In this document: positions 51,214 through 60,650 of the stretch, in pieces
Position numbering within the stretch: the stretch's first letter is position 1
How the letters are laid out: each line of letters starts with the position of its first letter
NCBI RefSeq assembly: GCF_036227125.1
Contig: NZ_CP109435.1
Coordinates: 1,054,001-1,118,000 of the forward strand
Length of the DNA stretch: 64,000 nucleotides
Reading direction: 5' to 3'
Origin: Streptomyces sp. NBC_01485
GTDB lineage: Bacteria; Actinomycetota; Actinomycetes; Streptomycetales; Streptomycetaceae
Position numbers and translations under genes: made by a program
Notes under the pieces: generated by a model
The model's database searches: none
What the model saw: the letters and a program-made list of their open reading frames with translations, nothing else
Told to the model about the DNA's origin: nothing

Positions 51214-51786
51214 TCACCCCTGCCTGGGCTTGGCCCGCACGTGCATGCGCTCCCCCTGCGGCCCGAACAGGCTCAGGAACTCGGCCGGACCCTCCCCCGT
51301 CGACCCGAACCAGTGCGGCACGCGCGTGTCGAACTCGGCGGCCTCTCCCGCCGCCATCACCACGTCGTGCTCGCCGAGCACCACCCGCAGCCGCCCGGAC
51401 ATCACGTACAGCCACTCGTAGCCCTCGTGGGTGCGCGGCTCCGGCTCCTCCTCGCTCTGGGGCACCAGCACCTTGAAGGCCTGGAGCCCGCCGGGCTGGC
51501 GGGACAGCGGCCAGAAGGTCCGCCCGTGCCGCACGATCGGCTTGGCCCGCACCCGGGGATCGCCCACCGGCGGCGCCCCGACCAGCTCGTCCAACGGCAC
51601 CTGGTGGGCCTGCGCGATCGGCAGCAGCAGCTCCAGGCTGGGCTTGCGCAGCCCCGACTCCAGCCGCGACAGGGTGCTGACGGAGATCCCGGTCGACTCG
51701 GACAGCGCCGCGAGCGTCACCTCCCGCTCCTTCCGGATCCGCCGCAGCCTCGGCCCGACCTCCGCGAGAACCTCATCCGTAGCCAT
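51214..51786 (-). CDS. XRE-family regulator with C-terminal cupin domain
   Basis: 190 residues. The N-terminal HTH (about 10-65) includes REVTLAALSESTGISVSTLS and RLESG. The C-terminal cupin (about 100-185) has THEGYEWLYVMSGRLRVVLG and a final HWFGSTGEGPAEFLSLFG. Such proteins sense a small molecule in the cupin and repress nearby or own genes. A 6-3-6 dyad (51796-51810) just upstream is a likely autoregulatory site. It points towards the oxidoreductase operon but is separated by the operator and repeat region. Confidence 0.88.
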   Translation of the reverse strand: MATDEVLAEVGPRLRRIRKEREVTLAALSESTGISVSTLSRLESGLRKPSLELLLPIAQAHQVPLDELVGAPPVGDPRVRAKPIVRHGRTFWPLSRQPGGLQAFKVLVPQSEEEPEPRTHEGYEWLYVMSGRLRVVLGEHDVVMAAGEAAEFDTRVPHWFGSTGEGPAEFLSLFGPQGERMHVRAKPRQG

Positions 51787-51795
51787 GCCCCCATC

Positions 51796-51810
51796 TTGCC
51801 GAACCGGCAA
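51796..51810. promoter_or_regulatory. TTGCCG-AAC-CGGCAA dyad upstream of the XRE-cupin gene
   Basis: Perfect 6-base arms ending ten bases before the ATG, flanked by ATCT and AGAT that nearly extend the symmetry. Probably the regulator's own operator. Confidence 0.55.
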
Positions 51811-51964
51811 AGATGTTTGTCAATCCCGCACCCGCCCGGCGACCGTGGGCAGCGGAGGCGGAGGCGGCCACCATGACCGAGACACATGAAACGTGCAGGC
51901 GTAGGCGGTGCGGATGCAGGGCGCAGCGGATGTAAGCCGGGCCCAGGCGTTGCACCATGGCTCC

Positions 51965-53503
51965 ATGCTGCTGACCCGGCTCGCCGACGTGTCCCGGGAG
52001 GTCGCCGCCGCCTCGGCGCGCTCCCGCAAGATCGCCCTGCTCGCCGAACTCTTCCGGGACGCGGCGGCGGACGACGCGCCGATCGTCATCCCCTACCTGG
52101 CCGGACGGCTCCCCCAGGGCCGTCTGGGCGTCGGCTGGAAGGCGCTGAGCCGCCCGGTCGCCCCGGCCGGGGCGCCGACCCTGACCGTGCGCGAGGTGGA
52201 CGCCCTCCTCACCGAACTCGGCACGGTGTCCGGCCCCGGCTCGCAGGCCGAACGGGCCCGGCTGGTCGGGGAGTTGATGGGCGCGGCCACCGCCGGCGAG
52301 CAGCGCTTCCTGCTGGGCCTGATCACCGGCGAGGTCCGGCAGGGCGCGCTGGACGCCGTAGCCGTGGAGGGTCTGGCGCAGGCGACCGGGGCGCCCCCGC
52401 CGGACGTACGGCGGGCGGTGATGCTGGCCGGGTCGCTGCAGGCGGTGGCCCGGGCGCTGCTCGCGGACGGGCCCCCGGCCCTTGAGACGTTCCGGCTCAC
52501 CGTCGGCCGCCCGGTGCTGCCGATGCTCGCGCACACCGCGTCCTCCGTCACCGAGGCGGTCGGCCAGCTCGGCGGGTGCGCGGTGGAGGAGAAGCTCGAC
52601 GGCATCCGCGTCCAGGTGCACCGTGACGGCGACGAGATCCGCCTCTACACCCGCACGCTCGACGACATCACCGACCGCCTGCCCGAAGTGACGGACGCGG
52701 CAAGGGAGTTGGCGGGGTCGCGGTTCATCCTGGACGGCGAGGTCATCGCCCTCGACGCGACCGGGCGCCCCCGTTCCTTCCAGGAGACGGCCGGCCGCGT
52801 CGGCTCCCGCGTGGACGTGGCGACGGCCGCCGAGGCGGTCCCCGTCTCCCCGGTCTTCTTCGACGCGCTGTCCGTGGACGGCCGGGACCTGCTCGACCTG
52901 CCCTTCGCGCAGCGGCACGCGGAGCTGGCCCGGCTGGTGCCCGAGCCGATGCGGGTGCGCCGGACGGTCGTGTCCGGCCCCGAGGACGCCGGAGCGGCGG
53001 AGGAGTTCTCGCGGCAGACGCTGCTGCGCGGCCACGAGGGAGTCGTCGTCAAGGCCCTCGACGCGCCCTACAGCGCGGGCCGGCGCGGTGCGTCCTGGCT
53101 GAAGGTGAAGCCCGTGCACACGCTCGACCTGGTGGTCCTGGCCGCCGAGTGGGGCCACGGACGGCGCACCGGCAAGCTCTCCAACCTGCACCTCGGCGCC
53201 CGCACCGCCGACGGCGGCTTCGCCATGCTCGGCAAGACCTTCAAGGGCCTGACCGACGCGCTGCTCACCTGGCAGACGGAGCGCCTGACCGGCCTGGCCG
53301 TCGAGGACGACGGCCACGTGGTGACCGTACGCCCCGAACTCGTCGTCGAGATCGCCTACGACGGCCTCCAGCGCTCCACCCGCTACCCGGCCGGCGTCAC
53401 CCTGCGCTTCGCCCGCGTCGTCGGCTACCGCGAGGACAAACGCCCGCAGGACGCGGACACGGTGGAGACCCTGCTCGCCGCCCACCCGGAGGTGCACCCG
53501 TGA
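51965..53503 (+). CDS. ATP-dependent DNA ligase (LigB/LigC-type)
   Basis: 512 residues from the ATG at 51965; an earlier in-frame ATG (51914) would add 17 unusual residues. The N-terminal DNA-binding domain (about 1-180) precedes the adenylation domain with VEEKLDGIRVQVH, where Lys210 becomes AMP-linked. Further nucleotidyltransferase motifs include FILDGEVIALD, EGVVVKALDAPY and SWLKVKPVHTLDLV. Streptomycetes carry such ligases in addition to the NAD-dependent LigA, for repair or end joining. The stop overlaps the start of a Nudix gene (GTGA). Confidence 0.93.
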   Translation: MLLTRLADVSREVAAASARSRKIALLAELFRDAAADDAPIVIPYLAGRLPQGRLGVGWKALSRPVAPAGAPTLTVREVDALLTELGTVSGPGSQAERARLVGELMGAATAGEQRFLLGLITGEVRQGALDAVAVEGLAQATGAPPPDVRRAVMLAGSLQAVARALLADGPPALETFRLTVGRPVLPMLAHTASSVTEAVGQLGGCAVEEKLDGIRVQVHRDGDEIRLYTRTLDDITDRLPEVTDAARELAGSRFILDGEVIALDATGRPRSFQETAGRVGSRVDVATAAEAVPVSPVFFDALSVDGRDLLDLPFAQRHAELARLVPEPMRVRRTVVSGPEDAGAAEEFSRQTLLRGHEGVVVKALDAPYSAGRRGASWLKVKPVHTLDLVVLAAEWGHGRRTGKLSNLHLGARTADGGFAMLGKTFKGLTDALLTWQTERLTGLAVEDDGHVVTVRPELVVEIAYDGLQRSTRYPAGVTLRFARVVGYREDKRPQDADTVETLLAAHPEVHP

Positions 53504-53973
53504 CACCCGCGACGCCGAAGCGCAGCGCCGGCCTGCTGCTGTTCCGGCACGGCGACGACGGCCCGGAGGTGCTGCTCGGCCATATGGGCGGCCCGTACTT
53601 CGCGAAGAAGGACGCCGGGGCGTGGACCGTCCCGAAGGGCGAGTACGAGCCCGGCGAGACTGCCTGGGAGGCGGCCCGCCGCGAGTTCCGGGAGGAGCTC
53701 GGACTGCCGCCGCCCGACGGCGAGGCGATCCCGCTCGGCGAGGTCCGCCAGACGAACGGCAAGATCGTCACCGCCTGGGCCGTCGAGGCGGACCTCGACC
53801 CGACGACGATCGACCCCGGCACCTTCACCATGGAGTGGCCGCCGAGATCGGGGCGCGTCCAGGAGTTCCCCGAGCTGGACCGGGTCGCCTGGTTCGGCCT
53901 CGCCCGGGCCCGTGAGCTGATCGTCACGGCACAGGCCACGTTTCTCGACCGCCTCACCGAGCACTCGTCCTGA
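53500..53973 (+). CDS. Nudix hydrolase coupled to the DNA ligase
   Basis: 157 residues from a GTG inside the ligase stop. The Nudix box is GEYEPGETAWEAARREFREE followed by LGL. The start AGLLLFRHGDDGPEVLLGHM and VPKGEYEPGE match the Ap4A-type/diadenosine polyphosphatase-like group. Coupling to an AMP-transferring ligase makes removal of adenylated or damaged nucleotides a sensible guess. Confidence 0.88.
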   Translation: MTPATPKRSAGLLLFRHGDDGPEVLLGHMGGPYFAKKDAGAWTVPKGEYEPGETAWEAARREFREELGLPPPDGEAIPLGEVRQTNGKIVTAWAVEADLDPTTIDPGTFTMEWPPRSGRVQEFPELDRVAWFGLARARELIVTAQATFLDRLTEHSS

Positions 53974-54049
53974 GCGGACGCGCACGCGTTGCGGTACCTA
54001 CCGCCGCGCGGGAAGGTCGAAGCACAGCCAGCTCTTCAGGAGGTCGGTC

Positions 54050-55435
54050 ATGCCCATCGCGACGGTGAACCCGGCGAACGGCGAGACGCTTCGCACGTAC
54101 GAGGCCATGGACGACGAGGAGCTGGAGCGCCGGCTCCTCCTCGCGGAGGCCACGTTCCGTACGTACCGGACGACACGCTTCGCCGACCGGGGGCGCCTCA
54201 TGATCCAGGCCGCGCGGCTCCTGGACGAGGACCAGCAGGAGATCGCCCGGATCATGACCACCGAGATGGGCAAGCCGCTGAAGCAGGCGCGCGCGGAGGC
54301 CGCGAAGTGCGCCAAGGCGATGCGCTGGTACGCCGAGCACGCGGAGGAACTGCTCGCCGACGAGGAGCCGGCCGCCGCCGACGTCAAGGACTCCGGCGCC
54401 TCGCGCGCCCTGGTCCGCTACCGGCCGCTGGGCCCGGTCCTCGCGGTGATGCCGTGGAACTTCCCGCTGTGGCAGGTGATCCGGTTCGCCGCACCGGCGC
54501 TGATGGCGGGCAACGTGGGCCTGCTCAAGCATGCGTCGAACGTCCCGCAGACCGCCCTGTACCTGGAAGACCTGTTCCACCGCGCGGGCTTCTCCGAGGG
54601 CTGCTTCCAGACGCTGCTCATCGGGTCGGGCGCGGTGGACGGGATCCTGCGCGACGACCGGGTCAAGGCGGCGACCCTTACCGGCAGCGAGCCGGCCGGG
54701 CGGGCGGTCGCCTCGACCGCCGGGGAGATGGTCAAGAAGACGGTGCTGGAGCTGGGCGGCAGCGACCCGTACGTCGTCATGCCGTCGGCGGACGTCGACC
54801 GGGCCGCGCGGGTCGCGGTGACCGCGCGGGTGCAGAACAACGGGCAGTCGTGCATCGCCGCCAAGCGGTTCATCGTTCACACGGACGTGTACGACGCGTT
54901 CGCCGAGCGGTTCGTGGCGGGCATGGCGGCGCTGAAGGTCGGCGACCCGCTGGCGGAGGAGACGGACGTCGGCCCGCTGGCGACCGAACAGGGCCGGTCC
55001 GACCTGGAGGAACTGGTGGACGACGCACGGCGCGGCGGCGCCACCGTGCTGTGCGGGGGCGAGCGGCCGGGCGGCCCCGGCTGGTACTACCCGCCGACCG
55101 TCCTCGCCGGAATCACCCGCGAGCTGCGCATCCACCGCGAGGAGGCGTTCGGGCCGGTCGCGACGCTGTACCGGGCGGCCGACGTCGACGAGGCGGTCCT
55201 CATCGCCAACGACTCACCGTTCGGCCTGAGTTCCAACGTGTGGACGCGGGACGAGGCCGAGGTCGACCGTTTCGTACGGGATCTGGAGGCCGGCGGGGTG
55301 TACGTCAACGGGATGACCGCGTCTCATCCGGGGTTGCCGTTCGGCGGGGTGAAGCGGTCCGGATACGGCCGTGAGCTGTCCGGGCACGGAATCCGGGAGT
55401 TCTGCAACATCACCACGGTTTGGCACGGTGCGTGA
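54050..55435 (+). CDS. Aldehyde dehydrogenase, succinate-semialdehyde type
   Basis: 461 residues. Catalytic Glu lies in VLELGGSDPYVV and Cys in NNGQSCIAAKRFIVH; the cofactor strand is VMPWNFPLWQVIRFAAPALM. It lacks the longer N-terminus of betaine-aldehyde enzymes and fits the GabD/NAD-dependent succinic semialdehyde group. CAGGAGG lies six bases before the ATG. No gab partners are adjacent; it appears to be a single gene. Confidence 0.88.
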   Translation: MPIATVNPANGETLRTYEAMDDEELERRLLLAEATFRTYRTTRFADRGRLMIQAARLLDEDQQEIARIMTTEMGKPLKQARAEAAKCAKAMRWYAEHAEELLADEEPAAADVKDSGASRALVRYRPLGPVLAVMPWNFPLWQVIRFAAPALMAGNVGLLKHASNVPQTALYLEDLFHRAGFSEGCFQTLLIGSGAVDGILRDDRVKAATLTGSEPAGRAVASTAGEMVKKTVLELGGSDPYVVMPSADVDRAARVAVTARVQNNGQSCIAAKRFIVHTDVYDAFAERFVAGMAALKVGDPLAEETDVGPLATEQGRSDLEELVDDARRGGATVLCGGERPGGPGWYYPPTVLAGITRELRIHREEAFGPVATLYRAADVDEAVLIANDSPFGLSSNVWTRDEAEVDRFVRDLEAGGVYVNGMTASHPGLPFGGVKRSGYGRELSGHGIREFCNITTVWHGA

Positions 55436-55460
55436 GCGCGGCGCGGCTACGATCCCCGGT

Positions 55461-55697
55461 GTGAACCGCGAAGTGACTCTGCCTCTGATCGTCGACGACC
55501 GCGGTGCCTTGCAGGTGTCCGCGGCCGACGTGAGCAAGCTGCTCCGCACGCTGGGTGGTCGGTGGCTGCATCTTGTGGAGGCTGGGGCTGAGGGGCTCGA
55601 CGAGGACACGGTCGCCGCACTGACCATCGAGCTCGCGAAGCTCGCCGACCGTATCGACGTGGCGTGCATCGCTCACAGCAGCGGGGGCGCGCCGTAG
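55461..55697 (+). CDS. Small conserved actinobacterial protein of unknown function
   Basis: 78 residues from a GTG 26 bases after the dehydrogenase stop. The sequence begins VNREVTLPLIVDDRGALQVS and continues with alternating charged helices (AADVSKLLRTLGGRW, DTVAALTIELAKLADRID), predicting a compact alpha/beta fold. No signal or motif is seen. Codon use fits the neighbours, which supports a real gene. Confidence 0.72.
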   Translation: MNREVTLPLIVDDRGALQVSAADVSKLLRTLGGRWLHLVEAGAEGLDEDTVAALTIELAKLADRIDVACIAHSSGGAP

Positions 55698-55741
55698 GCG
55701 AAGCCCTACGTCCGGCGCGCTCCGGCGCGTCACTTCACCGT

Positions 55742-55797
55742 GCTCGCTTCACGCGGCTCGCTTCAAACGGCTCGCTTCACACGGCTCGCTTCACACT
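55742..55797. repeat. Four tandem 14-bp repeats at the end of the following minus-strand gene
   Basis: GCTCGCTTCA recurs at 55742, 55756, 55770 and 55784, an exact 14-base period. The stop codon of the minus-strand gene lies in the third copy and its last codons in the fourth, like the unrelated 14-base repeat at 13944-13999. Confidence 0.85.
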
Positions 55798-56466
55798 GCC
55801 CGCGTAGATGGCCGTCTCGGAGTCGAAGTCGGGAGACACCTCGATCTGGAGGTACTTCTCGGTCTTGGGGAGTTCGCAGCCCCAGGTGAACGAGAGCGAG
55901 CGGCCGGCCAGGATGCTGGTGTCGGGGGTGCCGTCGAGGCCGTCGTCGAAGATGGCCTCGCCCTCCTTGCCCTCGTCGCCGTGGGCGCAGTTGACGGTCA
56001 TGCTGGTGGCGTCGAAGGTGCTCGTCGCGCCGTTGACGACCTTGATCGTGAACTTGACGTAGGGCGTGTTCTCGGGGGACGCGTAGTCGTGGGAGACGCC
56101 CCGGGAGAACTTGGACAGGCTGATGTCCACGTCGTTCTCGTAGGAGACGGTGTCCGAAAGGGTGTAGGCGCCGTCGCCGGTCTCCTCCGGCGTGGGCTCG
56201 TCGCCCGTGTCCGCCTCCGTCTCGGCGTCGGCTCCGGTGCCGTCCGCGAGCTCCGTCTCGGTGACGGTGACCGTGGGCGCGGCCTCGGCCCCTCCGTCGC
56301 CGCCCCCGGTGACGGTCACCGTGACGAGGGACGCCAGGACCGCGGCGACCACGGCCGCGGCCCCCGCGACGAGGACCGTGTTGGCCTTCTTCGGCGGCGG
56401 GGGCGGGGGCGGCGGGAACTGCGGCCCGTAGCCGGGCATCGGCGGCGGCGTGAAGTCGTGGCTCAT
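55777..56466 (-). CDS. Membrane-anchored protein with DUF4352/telokin-like extracellular domain
   Basis: 229 residues. A Pro-rich cytoplasmic start (FPPPPPPPPKKANTV) leads into one transmembrane helix (VLVAGAAAVVAAVLASLVTV), an acidic Glu/Thr linker (about 75-105) and an immunoglobulin-like domain with VKFTIKVVNGATSTFDATSM and FTWGCELPKTEKYLQIEVS. This is the DUF4352-like architecture of streptomycete surface proteins. The ATG at 56466 follows GGGGGG by five bases. Function unknown. Confidence 0.82.
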   Translation of the reverse strand: MSHDFTPPPMPGYGPQFPPPPPPPPKKANTVLVAGAAAVVAAVLASLVTVTVTGGGDGGAEAAPTVTVTETELADGTGADAETEADTGDEPTPEETGDGAYTLSDTVSYENDVDISLSKFSRGVSHDYASPENTPYVKFTIKVVNGATSTFDATSMTVNCAHGDEGKEGEAIFDDGLDGTPDTSILAGRSLSFTWGCELPKTEKYLQIEVSPDFDSETAIYAGSVKRAV

Positions 56467-56551
56467 GGCGTCCCCCCAGGACTTTTCCGTTGAAGGATGA
56501 ATCATCCCTTACTGAAGTGCCGGGGGGAACCTGGTGAGGCGGGACCGCTTC

Positions 56552-57781
56552 CTAACGGATCGGCATCCCCGACAGCGTGCGGGCGATCACCAGGCGCTGG
56601 ATCTCGCTCGTGCCCTCGAAGATCGTGTAGATGGCCGCGTCACGGTGCATCCGCTCGACCGGGTACTCCCGGGTGTAGCCGTTGCCGCCGAGGATCTGGA
56701 TCGCCTGCCCGGTGACCTTCTTCGCGGTCTCGCTGGCGTACAGCTTCGACATCGAGCCCTCGGCGGCGGTGAACGGCTTCCCGTTGACCGCCATCCAGGA
56801 CGCGCGCCAGACCAGCAGCCGCGCGGCGTCGATCTGCGTGCGCATGTCCGCGAGCTGGAAGGCGACGCCCTGGTTGTCGATGATCGGGCGGCCGAACTGC
56901 TCACGCGTCTTCGCGTAGTCGAGGGCCACCTCGTACGCGGCGCGGGCCGTGCCGACGGCCATCGCGCCGACGGCGGGGCGCGAGGCCTCGAACGTCGCCA
57001 TCGCCGCGTTCTTCACGCGCTCACCGCCGCCCGCCTTGGCGCGCTCACGGGCGCGGGCCAGCCGCTCGTCCAGCTTCTCCTTGCCGCCGAGGAGGCAGGA
57101 GCCGGGGACGCGCACGTTGTCGAGGATCACCTCGGCGGTGTGCGAGGCGCGGATGCCGTGCTTCTTGAACTTCTGGCCCTGGGCGAGCCCGGGGGTGCCC
57201 GCCGGGACGATGAAGGAGGCGTGCCCCTTGGAGCCCAGCTCGGCGTCCACGACGGCGACGACCACGTGCACGTTGGCGATGCCGCCGTTGGTCGCCCAGG
57301 TCTTCGTGCCGTTGATCACCCACTCGTCCTTGGCCTCGTCGTACACGGCACGGGTGCGCATGGAGGCGACGTCGGAGCCGGCGTCGGGCTCGGAGGAGCA
57401 GAAGGCGGCGACCTTCACGTCGTTGGCGTCGCCGTACATCTGCGGGATCCAGGTGCCGATCTGCTCCTCGGTCCCGTTAGCGAGGACGCCCACGGCGGCG
57501 AGGCCGGTGCCCACGATCGACAGGGCGATGCCCGCGTCGCCCCAGAACAGCTCCTCCATGGCCGTCGGGATGCCGAGGCCGGTGGGGTCGAAGTACTGCT
57601 GGGCGTAGAAGTCGAGGGAGTAGATGCCGACCTTCGCGGCCTCCTGGATGACCGGCCAGGGAGTCTCCTCACGCTCGTCCCATTCGGCGGCCGCGGGGCG
57701 TATGACGTCGGCCGCGAAGCCGTGCAGCCAGTCCCGGACCTCCTTCTGTTCGTCGTTGAGCTCCATGGTGAACTCGGCCAT
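56552..57781 (-). CDS. Acyl-CoA dehydrogenase
   Basis: 409 residues, full acyl-CoA dehydrogenase. It shows [20 protein letters not shown] and [20 protein letters not shown] (flavin/substrate sites). [20 protein letters not shown] and [20 protein letters not shown] carry the catalytic Glu (FEGTSE). It is divergent from a TetR gene across a 178-base gap containing two palindromic operators, so it is presumably repressed by that TetR until an acyl ligand appears. Confidence 0.93.
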   Translation of the reverse strand: MAEFTMELNDEQKEVRDWLHGFAADVIRPAAAEWDEREETPWPVIQEAAKVGIYSLDFYAQQYFDPTGLGIPTAMEELFWGDAGIALSIVGTGLAAVGVLANGTEEQIGTWIPQMYGDANDVKVAAFCSSEPDAGSDVASMRTRAVYDEAKDEWVINGTKTWATNGGIANVHVVVAVVDAELGSKGHASFIVPAGTPGLAQGQKFKKHGIRASHTAEVILDNVRVPGSCLLGGKEKLDERLARARERAKAGGGERVKNAAMATFEASRPAVGAMAVGTARAAYEVALDYAKTREQFGRPIIDNQGVAFQLADMRTQIDAARLLVWRASWMAVNGKPFTAAEGSMSKLYASETAKKVTGQAIQILGGNGYTREYPVERMHRDAAIYTIFEGTSEIQRLVIARTLSGMPIR

Positions 57782-57806
57782 GTCCCCTCCAGAGGCGGAA
57801 CGTGTG

Positions 57807-57845
57807 TGTTACTAGCGGTAACAGGAGTCTGTTACCGATCGGTAG
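57807..57845. promoter_or_regulatory. Two palindromic operators between acyl-CoA dehydrogenase and TetR genes
   Basis: TGTTAC TAGCG GTAACA (57807-57823) and TACCGATCGGTA (about 57833-57844, inside TGTTACCGATCGGTAG) share the half-site TGTTAC/TACCG. They lie 26-64 bases upstream of the dehydrogenase gene and are the likely sites of the divergent TetR protein. Confidence 0.72.
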
Positions 57846-57959
57846 GGAAAGTCAACTCCCGCTGACGGGCCCGGAGCCCGTCGGCGCGTTCGATGTCAGG
57901 CTTGTGTCAGGTGTTAGTTTGCGCAGGCGTCACGGAATCAGCACGGGTGGGGAGAGCAC

Positions 57960-58601
57960 ATGGACACCACGCAGCGGACCGAGCAACAACGGTCCGCCGA
58001 CCGCCGAAGGCGCGAGCTGCTGGAGGCCGCCGACCGGGTGGTGCTGCGCGACGGGCCGCGGGCCTCGATGAACGCCATCGCGGCCGAGGCGGGCATCACG
58101 AAGCCGATCCTTTATCGCCACTTCGGTGACAAGGGCGGACTCTACGCCGCCCTCGCCAAGCGGCACACGGACGCGCTGCTGAACTCGCTGCGGGCGGCGC
58201 TGGACGCTCCCGCCGAGCGCCGGGAACGGGTCGAGGCGACCCTCGACACCTATCTCGCGGCCATCGAGGCCCGGCCTCAGGTGTACCGGTTCCTGATGCA
58301 TCCGGCTGACGGGTCGTCCAGTGAGCAGGGGTTCGACGTAGGCAAGCATTCGGCTCCACTGCTTCGTCGGATGGGCGAGGAGTTGGCCCAGGTCATCGAG
58401 GAGCGGTTGGATCTCGGGCCCGGGAGTCAGCAGCTCGCTCGTGTGTGGGGGCATGGGATCGTCGGCATGATGCATGCCGCCGGGGACTGGTGGCTGGGTG
58501 AACGGCCCTGTTCCCGGGCCGAGTTGGTGCGGAGTCTGGCTGATCTGTTGTGGGGTCGCCTTGCGGCGGCCGGGGACAAGGTCGGGGGGCCGGGGTTCTG
58601 A
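57960..58601 (+). CDS. TetR-family regulator
   Basis: 213 residues. The HTH (about 17-62) includes AIAAEAGITKPILYRHFGDK and GGLYAAL. The C-terminal helices (ATLDTYLAAIEARPQVYRFL, WGHGIVGMMHAAGDWWL) form the effector pocket seen in fatty-acid-related TetR proteins. It faces the acyl-CoA dehydrogenase gene and probably represses it and itself through the two palindromes in between. Confidence 0.92.
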   Translation: MDTTQRTEQQRSADRRRRELLEAADRVVLRDGPRASMNAIAAEAGITKPILYRHFGDKGGLYAALAKRHTDALLNSLRAALDAPAERRERVEATLDTYLAAIEARPQVYRFLMHPADGSSSEQGFDVGKHSAPLLRRMGEELAQVIEERLDLGPGSQQLARVWGHGIVGMMHAAGDWWLGERPCSRAELVRSLADLLWGRLAAAGDKVGGPGF

Positions 58602-58696
58602 CGGTGGTGTGTCGGGTGACGGCCCGCCGTGGCCGGTCGCGCCCACGCGGCGGAGCCGCACATCGATACAGCCCCGCGCCCCTCAAGTACGTGCAC

Positions 58697-59236
58697 TCAC
58701 CCGGACCAAGAAGCCCGCGCCACCTGGCGCATCAGCCTCCTCTTGCGCCAGCCGCCCACTCGGTCCGCGTACACCGTGCCGTCCAAGTGGTCGCACTCGT
58801 GTTGCAGGCATCTGGCGAAGAAGCCCGTGCCGTGCACGGTGATCGGCTCGCCCGTCATCGTGAAGCCCTCGACGACCGCGTGATCGTAGCGTTCCGTTCC
58901 CGCTTCCAGGTCCGGCAGGGACAGGCAGCCCTCCGGGCCCCGCAGCACGATGCCGTCCGCCTCGACCAGCCTCGGGTTCACGATGTGGCCCAGGTGGCGG
59001 ACGTCCTCGTCGTCGGGGCAGTCGTAGACGAAGACGCGCAGCGGCTCGCCGACCTGGTTCGCGGCGAGGCCCACGCCGGGGGCCGCGTACATCGTGGCGA
59101 ACATGTCCTCGACGAGGCGGGCGAGTTCGGGGCCGAAGTCGGTGACGTCCTCGCAGCGGGTGTGCAGGACGGGGTCGCCGAGCAGGGTGAGGGGCCGGAC
59201 GCGCCCGTGGGCGCCCGGGATGGAGCCGTGTCGCAT
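58697..59236 (-). CDS. def: Peptide deformylase
   Basis: 179 residues. Motifs I-III are complete: GVGLAANQVG, EGCLSLP (metal Cys) and QHECDHLDG (two metal His and catalytic Glu). It removes the formyl group from nascent proteins. Streptomycetes usually have several def genes; this one stands alone, with a C-terminal Lys/Arg-rich tail (GGWRKRRLMRQVA). Confidence 0.95.
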   Translation of the reverse strand: MRHGSIPGAHGRVRPLTLLGDPVLHTRCEDVTDFGPELARLVEDMFATMYAAPGVGLAANQVGEPLRVFVYDCPDDEDVRHLGHIVNPRLVEADGIVLRGPEGCLSLPDLEAGTERYDHAVVEGFTMTGEPITVHGTGFFARCLQHECDHLDGTVYADRVGGWRKRRLMRQVARASWSG

Positions 59237-59394
59237 GGCGGCAAGGGTACGGTCCTTTCTGACACGCGCATGCCGTCAACGGGCGTGAGGCGGTCCCGGG
59301 ATTCGGGAGTGCGAATGGATCTCGATAGGCTGACCACCTACCACGTTGCCGTACGGCAGAGGCGCGGCGCGTACGCAAGGAGGATCGAGAACTG

Positions 59395-60633
59395 ATGGCA
59401 GGCAACTCGGACCCGCTCACGCCGCGGGCCAAGATCGCCGTGACCGCGGGCAAGGCGGTCGCGGCGGCATCGCGCGCCGCGGGGCGCGGCAGCGGTTCGG
59501 TGATCGGCGGCCGCGTGGCGCTCAAACTCGACCCCGACCTCCTCGCCCGGCTCGCCCAGAACCTGGACGTGATCCTGGTCTCGGCGACCAACGGCAAGAC
59601 CACCACCACGCGGCTGATCGCCGAAGCGCTGCACGCCGCCGGGCCGGTCGTGTCCAACGCGCTCGGCGCGAACATGCCGGCCGGCATCACCTCGGCCCTC
59701 GCGGGCGGCTCCGACGCGAGATACGGCGTGATCGAGGTCGACGAGAAGTACCTCGCGGGCGTCGCCCGGGACACCGCCCCCAAGTGCATCGCGCTGCTCA
59801 ACCTCTCCCGCGACCAACTGGACCGCGCCGCCGAGACCCGCATGCTCGCGGAGAACTGGCGTGAGGGGCTTGCCGGTTCCAAGGCCGTCGTCATCGCGAA
59901 CGCCGACGACCCGCTGGTGGTGTGGGCGGCGTCCTCCTCCCCCAACGTGATCTGGGTCGCCGCCGGCCAGATGTGGAAGGACGACGCCTGGTCGTGCCCG
60001 TCCTGCGGCGGTGTCATGCAGCGGCCGGGCGACGACTGGTTCTGCGGTGAGTGCGGGTTCCGCCGGCCCACGCCGAGCTGGGCGCTGTCCGGGGACCACG
60101 TCATCGATCCGCACGGCTCCGCGTGGCCGATCCACCTCCAGTTGCCGGGCCGCGCCAACAAGGCCAACGCCGCCTCCTCGGCCGCGGTGGCCGCCGTGTT
60201 CGGGGTGCCGCCGCAGGTCGCGCTGGAGCGGATGTACCAGGTGCAGGCCGTCGCCGGACGCTACGACGTCGTCCAGTTCCAGGGCCGTGACCTGCGGCTG
60301 CTGCTCGCGAAGAACCCGGCGGGCTGGCTCGAGACGTTCAGCCTGATCGATCCGCCGCCGACCCCGGTGATCCTCTCGGTGAACGCGCGCGGCGCCGACG
60401 GCACCGACACCTCCTGGCTGTGGGACGTCGACTACACGCGCCTGAGCGGCCACCCGATCTTCGTCGTCGGTGACCGCAAGCTGGACCTCGCGGTGCGTCT
60501 TGAGGTCGCCAACCAGCACTTCCAGGTGTGCGAGAACCTCGACCAGGCCGTGCAGTCGGCGCCGCCGGGCCGGATCGAGGTCATCGCGAACTACACCGCG
60601 TTCCAGGACCTGCGCCGCCGCGTCGGCAACTGA
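59395..60633 (+). CDS. murT: MurT, lipid II isoglutaminyl synthase, Mur-ligase-like subunit
   Basis: 412 residues. The ATP loop VSATNGKTTTTRLIAEAL and the Mur central domain are followed by a four-Cys zinc ribbon (WSCPSCGG and WFCGECGF) peculiar to MurT, and a C-terminal domain ending FQDLRRRVGN. With GatD it amidates the D-Glu of lipid II. The gatD gene follows 17 bases later, and the pair is encoded as in other Gram-positives. Confidence 0.95.
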   Translation: MAGNSDPLTPRAKIAVTAGKAVAAASRAAGRGSGSVIGGRVALKLDPDLLARLAQNLDVILVSATNGKTTTTRLIAEALHAAGPVVSNALGANMPAGITSALAGGSDARYGVIEVDEKYLAGVARDTAPKCIALLNLSRDQLDRAAETRMLAENWREGLAGSKAVVIANADDPLVVWAASSSPNVIWVAAGQMWKDDAWSCPSCGGVMQRPGDDWFCGECGFRRPTPSWALSGDHVIDPHGSAWPIHLQLPGRANKANAASSAAVAAVFGVPPQVALERMYQVQAVAGRYDVVQFQGRDLRLLLAKNPAGWLETFSLIDPPPTPVILSVNARGADGTDTSWLWDVDYTRLSGHPIFVVGDRKLDLAVRLEVANQHFQVCENLDQAVQSAPPGRIEVIANYTAFQDLRRRVGN

Positions 60634-60650
60634 CCACGAAGGGCGTTTCC